From Pseudomonadota bacterium (GTDB lineage Bacteria > Pseudomonadota > Gammaproteobacteria > Pseudomonadales > Azotimanducaceae): a stretch of 10,803 bases of DNA. The notes beneath the pieces are model-generated. The model was given only the letters and a program-made list of their open reading frames with translations. It had not been told where the DNA came from and did not search any database. Where the stretch lies: positions 1 to 10,803 of the forward strand of contig JAACDS010000282.1 in NCBI GenBank assembly GCA_009936895.1, in the 5' to 3' direction. Below are positions 1-6,866 of this stretch, one piece after another. The position numbers and the translations under genes were made by a program. The number at the start of each line of letters is the position of its first letter. Position 1 is the stretch's first letter.

Positions 1-70
1 AAGTGCCCTTACGATAGGCGAGTTCTTCCCGCAGGCTTTCTGCACCCTTGACGGTCATCGGATTTGGCAT
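1..70 (-). CDS. greA: Transcription elongation factor GreA, N-terminal fragment (runs off the window)
   Basis: Only the first 23 codons are present, reading MPNPMTVKGAESLREELAYR and then KGT, and the gene continues past base 1. The stretch PMTVKGAESLREEL matches the start of GreA, where E. coli has PMTVRGAEKLREEL. GreA binds the secondary channel of RNA polymerase and stimulates cleavage of backtracked transcripts. Its N-terminal coiled coil, which does this, begins here. The ATG lies 4 bases after the carB stop codon. A strong ribosome site (GGGGAG, 7 bases upstream of the ATG) overlaps the last carB codons, which suggests co-transcription and coupled translation with carB. A carB-greA link is known from Pseudomonas aeruginosa. 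The assignment is firm for a fragment this short, but the rest of the protein cannot be judged. Confidence 0.9.
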   Translation of the reverse strand, partial: MPNPMTVKGAESLREELAYRKGT

Positions 71-74
71 AGGA

Positions 75-3000
75 CTACTCCCCTAGCGCCAATGCGCTGT
101 GCAATTGCTGAAGGCTCGTCACCTGATCGCCGATACCCTGACGAATTGCGATACAAAAGGCCTCACCACCGGCGAGAGTCGTCGTGTAGCATACCTTTTT
201 CTGCAGCGCCAAGCGGCGAATCACGGCGGAATCCGCAATGGATTGGCGCCCTTCCGTGGTGTTGATGATCAAATCGATTTGTTCGTTTTTCAGCATATCA
301 GAGACGTCTGGACGGCCCTCGTTTACTTTGTCTACCTGATCACATTTCACGCCAGCCTTCAGCAGTTCTCGCGCCGTGCCTCGTGTTGCCACCAACTTGA
401 AGCCTAAGTCGACAAGGTTCCTGCCTACGTCGACAACGCCTGCTTTGTCTACGTCTTTCACGCTAAGGAAAGCCCGACCACCTTGCGGCAGGCGTTCGCC
501 GGCACCCAGAGACGCCTTGCAAAACGCTTCACCAAATGTTTCGCCCACGCCCATCACTTCACCGGTAGATTTCATTTCCGGGCCCAAGATGGGGTCGACA
601 CCAATAAACTTATTGAACGGAAAGACGGACTCTTTTACGTGCACAAACTGAGGGATAACCTCCTCGGTATAGCCCAGGTCTTTCAGCTTTTGGCCTGCCA
701 TACAGCGTGCTGCTAGTTTCGCAAGGGAGTGTCCAATACACTTCGATACGAAGGGCACCGTCCGTGACGCCCTCGGGTTTACCTCAAGCACAAAGACGTC
801 CTCGCCTTGCACCGCCATTTGCACGTTCATCAAGCCAATAACGTTTAACTCCAACGCCAGCGCTTTGACCTGCTCACGAATTTCGTCTTGGATTGCTTTC
901 GGCAAGTTGTAGGGCGGCAATGAACACGCGGAATCACCGGAATGCACACCGGCCTGCTCAATATGCTGCATGATGCCGCCAATCACGACTTGCTCGCCAT
1001 CACAAATGGCGTCCACATCGACCTCTACCGCCTGATCCAGAAAGCGATCCAGTAGAACCGGTGAATCATTGGACACATCGACAGCATTTTGCATGTACAG
1101 GCGAAGCTCATCTTCGTTGTACACCAGTTCCATGGCTCGACCACCCAGAACATAAGACGGGCGTACAATCAGCGGATAGCCGATTTCTTCTGCGCGCTGA
1201 ACGCCTTGCTCCGCATTGGAGGCAACCCGATTGGACGGCTGACGCAAGTTGAGTTTGTCGACCAGTGTCTGAAAACGCTCTCGATCTTCCGCACGATCGA
1301 TGGCATCGGGGCTCGTACCAATAATCGGCACGCCTAACTTAGCTAAATCGTCCGCAAGCTTCAGCGGTGTTTGACCGCCAAATTGTACGATCACGCCAGT
1401 AGGCTGCTCTACCTCGACGATGGCCATTACATCTTCCAGCGTCACAGGCTCGAAATACAAGCGATCCGACGTGTCGTAATCGGTGGATACCGTCTCAGGG
1501 TTGCAGTTCACCATGATGGTTTCATACCCATCCTCGCGCATCGCCAAGGCCGCGTGGACACAGCAGTAATCGAATTCGATGCCTTGGCCAATGCGATTCG
1601 GCCCACCGCCAAGCACCATGATCTTTTTTCGATCCGTGGGCATGGCTTCGCATTCTTCCTCGTAGGTCGAATACATGTAAGCGCTGTTGGCCGGAAACTC
1701 TGCGGCGCAGGTATCAACGCGTCGATACACCGGTTTGACGCCCATGGCTCGTCGCGCCAATCGAACATCGGCTTCCAGACAGCTTAAAAGCTGAGCGAGG
1801 CGTCCGTCGGAAAACCCCTTACGTTTCGCCTGACGCCACTGCTGCTCCGTCATTTCGGCACACTGCCGATTTGCGTAGTGTGTTTCCTCGACGATCAGGT
1901 CTTCTATTTCGGCCAAAAACCAAGGATCGATTTTGGTCAAATCAAAAATGTCTTCTAGGCTGTATCCCACCCGGAATGCATCAGCAACAAACCACAGTCG
2001 CAGGGTGCTCGGGGTCGCCAGCTCGCGCTTGAGCACGCTGCGCCATTCTGCGTCTTGCGTGTCCAATATCGGATCAAAACCCACCATACCGATTTCAAGG
2101 CCGCGAAGTGCTTTCTGCAGCGACTCCTGAAACGTGCAGCCTATGGCCATCACTTCACCCACTGACTTCATTTGAGTGGTCAGACGGGTATCGGCCTGGG
2201 GGAATTTTTCGAACGTGAAGCGAGGAATCTTGGTAACAACGTAGTCGATACTTGGCTCGAAGGACGCCGGTGTCACACCGCCTGTGATGTCATTTTCGAG
2301 CTCATCCAATGTGTAACCAACCGCCAGCTTTGCTGCGATTTTTGCGATGGGGAAACCCGTGGCCTTGGAGGCTAATGCCGACGATCGCGACACTCTGGGG
2401 TTCATTTCGATGACGACCACGCGGCCATCCTCGGGACTGATGCCAAATTGAACATTTGACCCGCCGGTTTCTACGCCGATTTCCCGCAGAACGGCAATCG
2501 ATGCGTTACGGAGGATTTGATATTCCTTGTCCGTTAGTGTCTGAGCAGGAGCCACCGTGATGCTGTCCCCGGTATGCACACCCATCGGATCGACATTTTC
2601 GATGGCGCAGACGATGATGCAGTTGTCTTTTTTGTCCCGCACCACCTCCATTTCAAACTCTTTCCAGCCTAGCAACGACTCATCAATCAGCAGCTCAGAC
2701 GTCGGCGAGAGATCGAGTCCTCGCGTACATATTTCTTCGAATTCTTCGCGGTTGTACGCCACTCCGCCGCCGCTACCGCCCAGGGTAAATGACGGCCGAA
2801 TAACGCAGGGGTAGCCCAGCTGGCTCTGTACCTGAAACGCTTCTTCCATGCTGTGAGCGATAGCCGAACGAGGCGTTTCCAAGCCGATCGCTTTCATCGC
2901 ACGATCAAAACGTTCGCGGTCTTCGGCCTTATCAATCGCATCTTGGCTCGCACCAATCATCTGCACACCAAGGCGCTCAAGCACTCCCTCGCTGACCAGA

Positions 3001-3302
3001 TCCAGCGCACAGTTCAGGGCGGTTTGACCGCCCATGGTGGGCAGCAGGGCATCCGGCCGCTCGCGTTCAATAATTTTGCTGACCGTCTGCCATTCAACCG
3101 GTTCCACGTAGGTGGCGTCGGCCATGGTGGGGTCGGTCATGATGGTCGCTGGGTTTGAATTGACCAGAATGACCCGGTAACCCTCGTCCTTGAGCGCCTT
3201 ACAGGCTTGGGCTCCGGAATAATCGAACTCGCAGGCTTGGCCAATCACAATGGGGCCCGCGCCTAGGATCAGAATCGATTGAATGTCAGTACGCTTCGGC
3301 AT
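75..3302 (-). CDS. carB: Carbamoyl phosphate synthetase large (synthetase) subunit
   Basis: CarB uses ammonia passed from CarA, bicarbonate and two ATP to make carbamoyl phosphate, the precursor of arginine and pyrimidines, in the cytoplasm. The product is 1075 residues (E. coli 1073) and collinear with it. It has a carboxyphosphate ATP-grasp half at about 1-403, an oligomerisation domain at about 404-553, a carbamoyl-phosphate ATP-grasp half at about 554-935 and an MGS-type allosteric domain at about 936-1075. R129 and R169 of the first half and R674 and R714 of the second match E. coli nucleotide-binding arginines. E782, D790, E891 and T1041 match the ornithine site. K953, T973, T976, K992, N1014 and T1016 match the UMP/IMP site, so UMP inhibition and ornithine activation are likely kept. 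The ATG is preceded directly by an in-frame TAA and lies 8 bases after carA. No frameshift is seen. Confidence 0.98.
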   Translation of the reverse strand: MPKRTDIQSILILGAGPIVIGQACEFDYSGAQACKALKDEGYRVILVNSNPATIMTDPTMADATYVEPVEWQTVSKIIERERPDALLPTMGGQTALNCALDLVSEGVLERLGVQMIGASQDAIDKAEDRERFDRAMKAIGLETPRSAIAHSMEEAFQVQSQLGYPCVIRPSFTLGGSGGGVAYNREEFEEICTRGLDLSPTSELLIDESLLGWKEFEMEVVRDKKDNCIIVCAIENVDPMGVHTGDSITVAPAQTLTDKEYQILRNASIAVLREIGVETGGSNVQFGISPEDGRVVVIEMNPRVSRSSALASKATGFPIAKIAAKLAVGYTLDELENDITGGVTPASFEPSIDYVVTKIPRFTFEKFPQADTRLTTQMKSVGEVMAIGCTFQESLQKALRGLEIGMVGFDPILDTQDAEWRSVLKRELATPSTLRLWFVADAFRVGYSLEDIFDLTKIDPWFLAEIEDLIVEETHYANRQCAEMTEQQWRQAKRKGFSDGRLAQLLSCLEADVRLARRAMGVKPVYRRVDTCAAEFPANSAYMYSTYEEECEAMPTDRKKIMVLGGGPNRIGQGIEFDYCCVHAALAMREDGYETIMVNCNPETVSTDYDTSDRLYFEPVTLEDVMAIVEVEQPTGVIVQFGGQTPLKLADDLAKLGVPIIGTSPDAIDRAEDRERFQTLVDKLNLRQPSNRVASNAEQGVQRAEEIGYPLIVRPSYVLGGRAMELVYNEDELRLYMQNAVDVSNDSPVLLDRFLDQAVEVDVDAICDGEQVVIGGIMQHIEQAGVHSGDSACSLPPYNLPKAIQDEIREQVKALALELNVIGLMNVQMAVQGEDVFVLEVNPRASRTVPFVSKCIGHSLAKLAARCMAGQKLKDLGYTEEVIPQFVHVKESVFPFNKFIGVDPILGPEMKSTGEVMGVGETFGEAFCKASLGAGERLPQGGRAFLSVKDVDKAGVVDVGRNLVDLGFKLVATRGTARELLKAGVKCDQVDKVNEGRPDVSDMLKNEQIDLIINTTEGRQSIADSAVIRRLALQKKVCYTTTLAGGEAFCIAIRQGIGDQVTSLQQLHSALALGE

Positions 3303-3310
3303 TTAACTCT

Positions 3311-4447
3311 TTACCTCTTTTGCTCGAGCATCAGATCGATGAATTGATCGAACAAATATTCACAATCTTGTGGGCCAGGACTGGCTTCGGGGTGCCCTTG
3401 GAAACCAAACGCAGGCCGCTGCATGTGGCGAATCCCCTGCACGGTGCCATCGAAAAGCGACTTATGGGTGCACTTAAGATGCTCAGGCAAACTGCTTTCC
3501 GCTACTGCGAATCCGTGGTTCTGGCTGGTGATCATGACTTCTCCCGTATCCAAATCTTGGACGGGATGGTTCGCGCCATGGTGACCGTGGGTCATTTTTT
3601 CCGTTTGCGCACCGCTGGCTAGCGCCATCAACTGGTGGCCCAAGCAGATGCCAAACATGGGAATATTCTGATCAAGAAACTGACGGATCGCCTCAATAGC
3701 GTAGTTACAAGGCTCCGGATCACCCGGCCCGTTCGACAAGAAAATGCCATCAGGCTGCATTGCCAGCACCTCATCGGCGCTGGTTTTTGCCGGCACCAAG
3801 GTTAGGTCACAGCCCTTACTCGCCAGTATGCGCAGAATGTTGCGCTTTACCCCGAAGTCATAGGCGACAACCTTAAATTTTGACTCGACCAACTCGCCAT
3901 AGCCGGACTCGCGGGTCCAACAGGTTTGAGTCCAAGGCCGCTGAATACCAGTAACCTCTTGGGCTAAGTCCATTCCGGACAAACCGGCAAAACCTCGGGC
4001 GGCTTGCAGCGCATGCGCTTCGCCTGCCGGCGTGGCGGCGGTTTCATCCGCTAAAATGCAGCCAGCCAATGCGCCTTTTTCTCGCAGCAGCCTTGTGAGT
4101 CGACGCGTATCCACGTCGGCTATCGCTACGGTGTTTTGTGTTTCCAAATAGTCTTGCAGCGTACCGCGTTCGCGCCAGCTGCTGGCGCGACGAGGCACCT
4201 GACGAATGATGAGCCCAGAGGCCCAGACTTGGTCTGACTCTTCGTCTTCAGGCGTCACGCCGGTATTACCGATTTGAGGATACGTCAGCGTCACAATTTG
4301 CCGACAATAGGATGGATCCGTCAGAATTTCTTGGTAACCGGTCATCGCGGTATTGAACACCACCTCACCAACAGATTGACCTGTGGCGCCAATGGATTGG
4401 CCGTGAAATACGCTTCCGTCTTCGAGCACTAATAGGGCAGGTCTCAA
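3311..4447 (-). CDS. carA: Carbamoyl phosphate synthetase small (glutaminase) subunit
   Basis: CarA hydrolyses glutamine and channels the ammonia to CarB. The product is 378 residues (E. coli 382). The N-terminal half is the CarA-specific domain (LLVLEDGSVFHG, FNTAMTGYQEILTDPSY). The C-terminal half is a class I glutamine amidotransferase with the nucleophile C268 in GICLGHQ and the triad partners H352 and E354 in QGHPEASPG. FLSNGPGDP (about 236-244) and GHHGANHPV are also typical. The start codon is TTG, read as Met. An in-frame TAA at 4460-4462 lies only four codons upstream and the next in-frame ATG is at residue 35, deep in conserved sequence, so no other start is credible. E. coli carA is also described as starting with UUG. 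A ribosome site, AAGGGA, precedes it. carB follows after 8 bases, so the two form an operon. The leader may be regulated. Confidence 0.98.
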   Translation of the reverse strand: MRPALLVLEDGSVFHGQSIGATGQSVGEVVFNTAMTGYQEILTDPSYCRQIVTLTYPQIGNTGVTPEDEESDQVWASGLIIRQVPRRASSWRERGTLQDYLETQNTVAIADVDTRRLTRLLREKGALAGCILADETAATPAGEAHALQAARGFAGLSGMDLAQEVTGIQRPWTQTCWTRESGYGELVESKFKVVAYDFGVKRNILRILASKGCDLTLVPAKTSADEVLAMQPDGIFLSNGPGDPEPCNYAIEAIRQFLDQNIPMFGICLGHQLMALASGAQTEKMTHGHHGANHPVQDLDTGEVMITSQNHGFAVAESSLPEHLKCTHKSLFDGTVQGIRHMQRPAFGFQGHPEASPGPQDCEYLFDQFIDLMLEQKR

Positions 4448-4453
4448 GAAGAT

Positions 4454-4459
4454 TCCCTT
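4454..4459 (-). promoter_or_regulatory. Ribosome binding site of carA
   Basis: AAGGGA on the minus strand lies 6 bases before the TTG start at 4447. With the in-frame stop at 4460-4462 it fixes the unusual start codon. Confidence 0.7.
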
Positions 4460-4471
4460 TTAACTGGTCTG

Positions 4472-4513
4472 CTACCTGTGATGGAGTGTGGCTCGTATGC
4501 CGCGATCTATCAC
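4472..4513 (-). CDS. Possible 13-codon leader peptide of carAB with three arginines
   Basis: A GTG-initiated frame reads M-I-D-R-G-I-R-A-T-L-H-H-R and stops at TAG, 24 bases before the carA start. AGGG lies 6 bases before the GTG and could be a ribosome site. Three of thirteen codons encode arginine (CGC, CGA, AGG), a product of the pathway that carAB feeds. Leader peptides rich in an end product are known for some amino-acid operons. Here the arginine codons are not consecutive, the frame is very short and nothing shows that it is translated. It may be chance. No terminator hairpin follows it before carA, so a classical attenuator is not evident. Confidence 0.15.
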   Translation of the reverse strand: MIDRGIRATLHHR

Positions 4514-4521
4514 GCCTAACC

Positions 4522-4539
4522 CTACTGATTTATCGTCAT
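4522..4539 (-). CDS. Possible 5-codon upstream reading frame in the carA leader
   Basis: ATG ACG ATA AAT CAG TAG encodes M-T-I-N-Q. It is preceded by GGAAGGG (4545-4551), a good purine-rich ribosome site that also forms the 3' arm of the hairpin at 4545-4581. Access to this site could therefore depend on folding. A frame this small can arise by chance, so the evidence is the site and its position only. Confidence 0.15.
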   Translation of the reverse strand: MTINQ

Positions 4540-4544
4540 CTTCG

Positions 4545-4581
4545 CCCTTCCGAGGCCCTGTGCGTACACGCAGGCCAAGGG
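4545..4581 (-). other. Long imperfect hairpin in the carAB leader
   Basis: On the plus strand, CCCTT (4545-4549), GGCC (4554-4557) and TGCGT (4561-4565) pair in order with ACGCA (4568-4572), GGCC (4573-4576) and AAGGG (4577-4581). One arm is contiguous and the other has bulges of 4 and 3 bases. The innermost pair probably opens to give a 4-base loop. No U-tract follows on either strand, so it is not an intrinsic terminator. It lies inside the 281-base dapB-carA gap and probably folds in the leader mRNA. No convincing sigma-70 promoter for carAB could be fixed by eye in this gap. Confidence 0.5.
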
Positions 4582-4728
4582 ACACCGGCCAAACGTGAAA
4601 GACGAAGGCAAGGTTTTTAGGGTGCTGAAAATGAGCCAGCGGGTTAGGCGGTGAGTGTACGGGGAGTGGAGTGAAAAATCAGTAAAAATCTGTGCTGTTT
4701 CGCTCCGCCCTAACCTTCTCTGTTGGGC

Positions 4729-5529
4729 TTAGATCCCGAGCAAATCCTGCATGTCATACCAGCCCGGAGCGGCCTCAGCGACGAACCCTACCGCGCGCAG
4801 CGCACCTTGAGCGAAGTTGTTTCGACTGTGGGCTCGGTGGGTAATCTCCAGGCGCTCGCCATCGCCGGCGAAGAGCACAGTGTGCTCTCCAACAATGTCC
4901 CCACCACGAATGGTGGAGAAGCCAATCGTCTTGGAATCCCGGGCCCCGGTAATGCCTTGGCGGCCATACACAGCGTCTTCTGCTAAGTTGCGATTCAAGG
5001 CCTTCGCTAAGACTTCACCAATACGCACCGCGGTACCAGAGGGCGCATCAATTTTGTGCTTGTGGTGGGCCTCGATCACCTCGACGTCTACGTCGTCACC
5101 CAAGGCTTGGGCCGCGAGTTCGATCAAACGCATGGAAAGGTTGACCCCAACGCTCATATTAGGCGACACGAAAATCGCGGTTTTTTGCGCGAATCCTCTG
5201 AGTGCCTGCTGCTGACTTTCGTCAAATCCCGTGGTTCCAACCACCATGCGCTTGCCCTGAGAGGCGCATACGTCGGCGAGTGCCAATGTCGCCCCGGGCA
5301 CGGTGAAGTCAATCACGACGTCAAAGTCGGAGGTGTGCTGGGATGGATCCGCACTAAGCGTCACATTGAGCAAGCCCATACCGCAAACGGTGCCCACGTC
5401 GTCACCAATCTGAGGGTGCGCTGCGTGCTCAAATCCGGCGGTAAATGTTAATGATTCAGACTCCATAATGGCCTGCACCAAGGTTTTGCCCATGCGACCT
5501 GCCACACCCGCTACTGCCACTCGAATCAT
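4729..5529 (-). CDS. dapB: 4-hydroxy-tetrahydrodipicolinate reductase
   Basis: DapB reduces the product of DapA to tetrahydrodipicolinate with NAD(P)H, on the route to diaminopimelate and lysine. With the chosen start the protein is 266 residues (E. coli 273). The N-terminal Rossmann fold opens with VAVAGVAGRMGK (residues 4-15, a GxxGxxG dinucleotide site). VIDFTVPG (72-79) and GTTGFDE (98-104) follow. EAHHKHKIDAPSGTA (153-167) is the signature, with H155 and K159 as the likely catalytic pair. GDIVGEHTV (210-218) is also typical. The frame stays open upstream to a GTG at 5589, but the ATG at 5529 matches the family start and the extra 20 residues resemble nothing in DapB. The gene is 78 bases after dnaJ and 281 bases before carA. 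It may be read with dnaJ, from its own promoter, or both. Confidence 0.96.
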   Translation of the reverse strand: MIRVAVAGVAGRMGKTLVQAIMESESLTFTAGFEHAAHPQIGDDVGTVCGMGLLNVTLSADPSQHTSDFDVVIDFTVPGATLALADVCASQGKRMVVGTTGFDESQQQALRGFAQKTAIFVSPNMSVGVNLSMRLIELAAQALGDDVDVEVIEAHHKHKIDAPSGTAVRIGEVLAKALNRNLAEDAVYGRQGITGARDSKTIGFSTIRGGDIVGEHTVLFAGDGERLEITHRAHSRNNFAQGALRAVGFVAEAAPGWYDMQDLLGI

Positions 5530-5575
5530 GTACTTGCCTGCTACGTTAGTAATGGACCGACTCGAACCCAAAGCA

Positions 5576-5593
5576 CCGCGTGCGTTCACGCGG
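5576..5593 (-). terminator. Hairpin between dnaJ and dapB, possible weak terminator
   Basis: CCGCGTG (5576-5582) and CACGCGG (5587-5593) form a perfect 7-base-pair GC-rich stem with a 4-base loop, 14 bases after the dnaJ stop. On the minus strand it is followed by TGCTTTGGGTT, an interrupted T-rich run. It may terminate only part of the transcripts, or protect an RNA end. Confidence 0.4.
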
Positions 5594-5607
5594 GGATGAA
5601 GACCAAC

Positions 5608-6732
5608 TTAGGGTTTCAGTTCGTCAAAAAAGCTTTTTACACCATCGAACCAGCTTTTGCCTCTTGGCGAGTGCTTGCTATTAGAGTCGAGTGAGTTTTT
5701 CAGCTCTTGCAACAGCCCGCGCTGCTCGTCCGTTAACTTGACCGGGGTTTCGACAATTACTTTGCACAACAAGTCCCCAATGCCGCTACCTCGCACTTGG
5801 GTAACACCCTTGCCGCGCAAACGAAAGACTTTGCCGGTTTGCGTTTCTGCAGGCACCTTGAGCTTCACTCGGCCGTCCAGAGTTGGCACGTCCAGTTCGC
5901 CACCTAGTGCGGCATCGGGAAAGGAAATGGGTACCTCACAGTGCAAGTGCCGTCCATCACGCTGGAAGATTGGGTGCGGTTTGACGTCGATTTGTACGTA
6001 GAGGTCACCTGCCGGGCCGCCGTTAGGTCCCGTCTCGCCTTCGCCAGACAGCCGAATTCGGTCGCCCACATCCACGCCCGCCGGCACTTTCACAGACAAG
6101 GTTTTGCGCTTTTCAACACGGCCAGCGCCGCCGCAGCCATTGCAGGGATCGGCAATCACCTCACCCCGGCCACGGCAACGCGGACAGGTTTGCTGCAACG
6201 AAAAGAATCCTTGAGACACACGAATTTGCCCAGCGCCATTACATTCAGGGCACGTACTGGCGGATGTGCCCGCTTTCGCCCCAGACCCGTCACAATCGTC
6301 ACAACCAGCCAATACCGGAATGCGAATTTCAACGGCATCACCGTTGACTGCTTGCTCCAGCGACAGCGCCATGTTGTACCGCAGATCCGAGCCGCGCGCG
6401 GGTCCGCTGCGGCCGCCACCTCGACCACCACCAAAAATGTCGCCAAACACGTCGCCAAAAATGTCCCCAAAGCCGCCGGCAGCACCGCGGCCTCCGCCGC
6501 TGTTCGCATCCAGCCCCTCATGACCATACTGGTCATAGATTTGGCGCTTTTCAGCGTCACTAAGCACTTCATAGGCTTCGTTGGCTTCTTTGAATTTTTC
6601 TTCTGCAGACGCGTCATCGGGATTGCGGTCTGGGTGCAGTTTCATGGCGATACGGCGGTAGGCCTTTTTTAGGTCACCGTCAGAGACGTCGCGTCCGACA
6701 CCGAGGACTTCGTAATAATCTTTCTTTGCCAT
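5608..6732 (-). CDS. dnaJ: Chaperone DnaJ (type I Hsp40)
   Basis: DnaJ delivers unfolded clients to DnaK and stimulates its ATPase through the J domain. The product is 374 residues (E. coli 376). The J domain spans about 1-70 with the invariant HPD at 33-35. A Gly/Phe-rich linker at about 78-110 carries FGDIFGDVFGDIF repeats. The zinc domain has four CxxCxGxG-type motifs with cysteines at 144/147, 161/164, 183/186 and 197/200, so both zinc centres look intact. The C-terminal client-binding and dimerisation region follows (KPHPIFQRDG, residues 251-260). The start is fixed by the standard MAKKDYYEVLGV opening and a good ribosome site (AAGGAA). A terminator-like hairpin lies in the 134-base gap behind dnaK, so DnaJ is probably made in lower amounts than DnaK. 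Confidence 0.98.
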   Translation of the reverse strand: MAKKDYYEVLGVGRDVSDGDLKKAYRRIAMKLHPDRNPDDASAEEKFKEANEAYEVLSDAEKRQIYDQYGHEGLDANSGGGRGAAGGFGDIFGDVFGDIFGGGRGGGRSGPARGSDLRYNMALSLEQAVNGDAVEIRIPVLAGCDDCDGSGAKAGTSASTCPECNGAGQIRVSQGFFSLQQTCPRCRGRGEVIADPCNGCGGAGRVEKRKTLSVKVPAGVDVGDRIRLSGEGETGPNGGPAGDLYVQIDVKPHPIFQRDGRHLHCEVPISFPDAALGGELDVPTLDGRVKLKVPAETQTGKVFRLRGKGVTQVRGSGIGDLLCKVIVETPVKLTDEQRGLLQELKNSLDSNSKHSPRGKSWFDGVKSFFDELKP

Positions 6733-6765
6733 GTCTTTCCTTCACAACGTTCGCGTCAGCATCGT

Positions 6766-6779
6766 CCAATCAAGATTGG
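6766..6779. repeat. 14-base palindrome flanked by direct repeats upstream of dnaJ
   Basis: CCAATC-AA-GATTGG is a perfect dyad centred about 40 bases before the dnaJ ATG. It is flanked by two copies of GCGTCAG (6753-6759 and 6779-6785, the second sharing one base with the dyad). It could be a small mRNA hairpin or a protein site. No recognised regulator matches it. Confidence 0.4.
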
Positions 6780-6817
6780 CGTCAGGGCCCCGCGCGGATC
6801 ACCGCTTATGTAACGAC

Positions 6818-6840
6818 AAAAGCCACCGGAGGGTGGCTTT
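6818..6840 (-). terminator. Intrinsic-type terminator or attenuator between dnaK and dnaJ
   Basis: AAAGCCACC (6819-6827) and GGTGGCTTT (6832-6840) form a perfect 9-base-pair stem with a 4-base loop, 26 bases beyond the dnaK stop. Read on the minus strand the stem runs into TTTT and then G. The U-tract is short, so partial read-through into dnaJ is likely. A hairpin here fits the known excess of DnaK over DnaJ in bacteria. Confidence 0.6.
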
Positions 6841-6866
6841 CGGACGGATCTCAACGAACCAAAGCG

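Larger units (their letters stand above)
4513..4715 (-). repeat. Three related copies of a CGCCTAACCC element, in both orientations, in the dapB-carA gap
   Basis: On the plus strand, CGCCTAACCC occurs at 4513-4522, its exact complement GGGTTAGGCG at 4641-4650, and the near copy CCGCCCTAACC at 4705-4715. In minus-strand RNA the middle copy can pair with either outer copy: 10 perfect base pairs with the carA-proximal one, or 7 plus 3 with a single bulged G with the dapB-proximal one. The distal copy starts 13 bases after the dapB stop codon and the proximal copy ends on the first base of a possible GTG start. The repeats are visible directly; a switching role is inference. Confidence 0.55.

Noticed and set aside
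1371..1787. A 138-codon plus-strand frame opposite carB
   Set aside because: It is a shadow of conserved carB sequence with no independent support.
4641..4670. CTGATT-N17-TACACT as a carAB promoter on the minus strand
   Set aside because: Only three of six and four of six bases match consensus, and several equally weak alternatives exist in the same gap.
5530..5589. Upstream extension of dapB to a GTG at 5589
   Set aside because: It adds 20 residues unlike any DapB, and the GTG lies inside a hairpin; the ATG at 5529 gives the normal family start.
5941..6672. A 243-codon open frame on the plus strand opposite dnaJ
   Set aside because: It is fully antisense to a clearly real dnaJ, its product resembles no family I know, and the composition is what the opposite strand of dnaJ codons would give.
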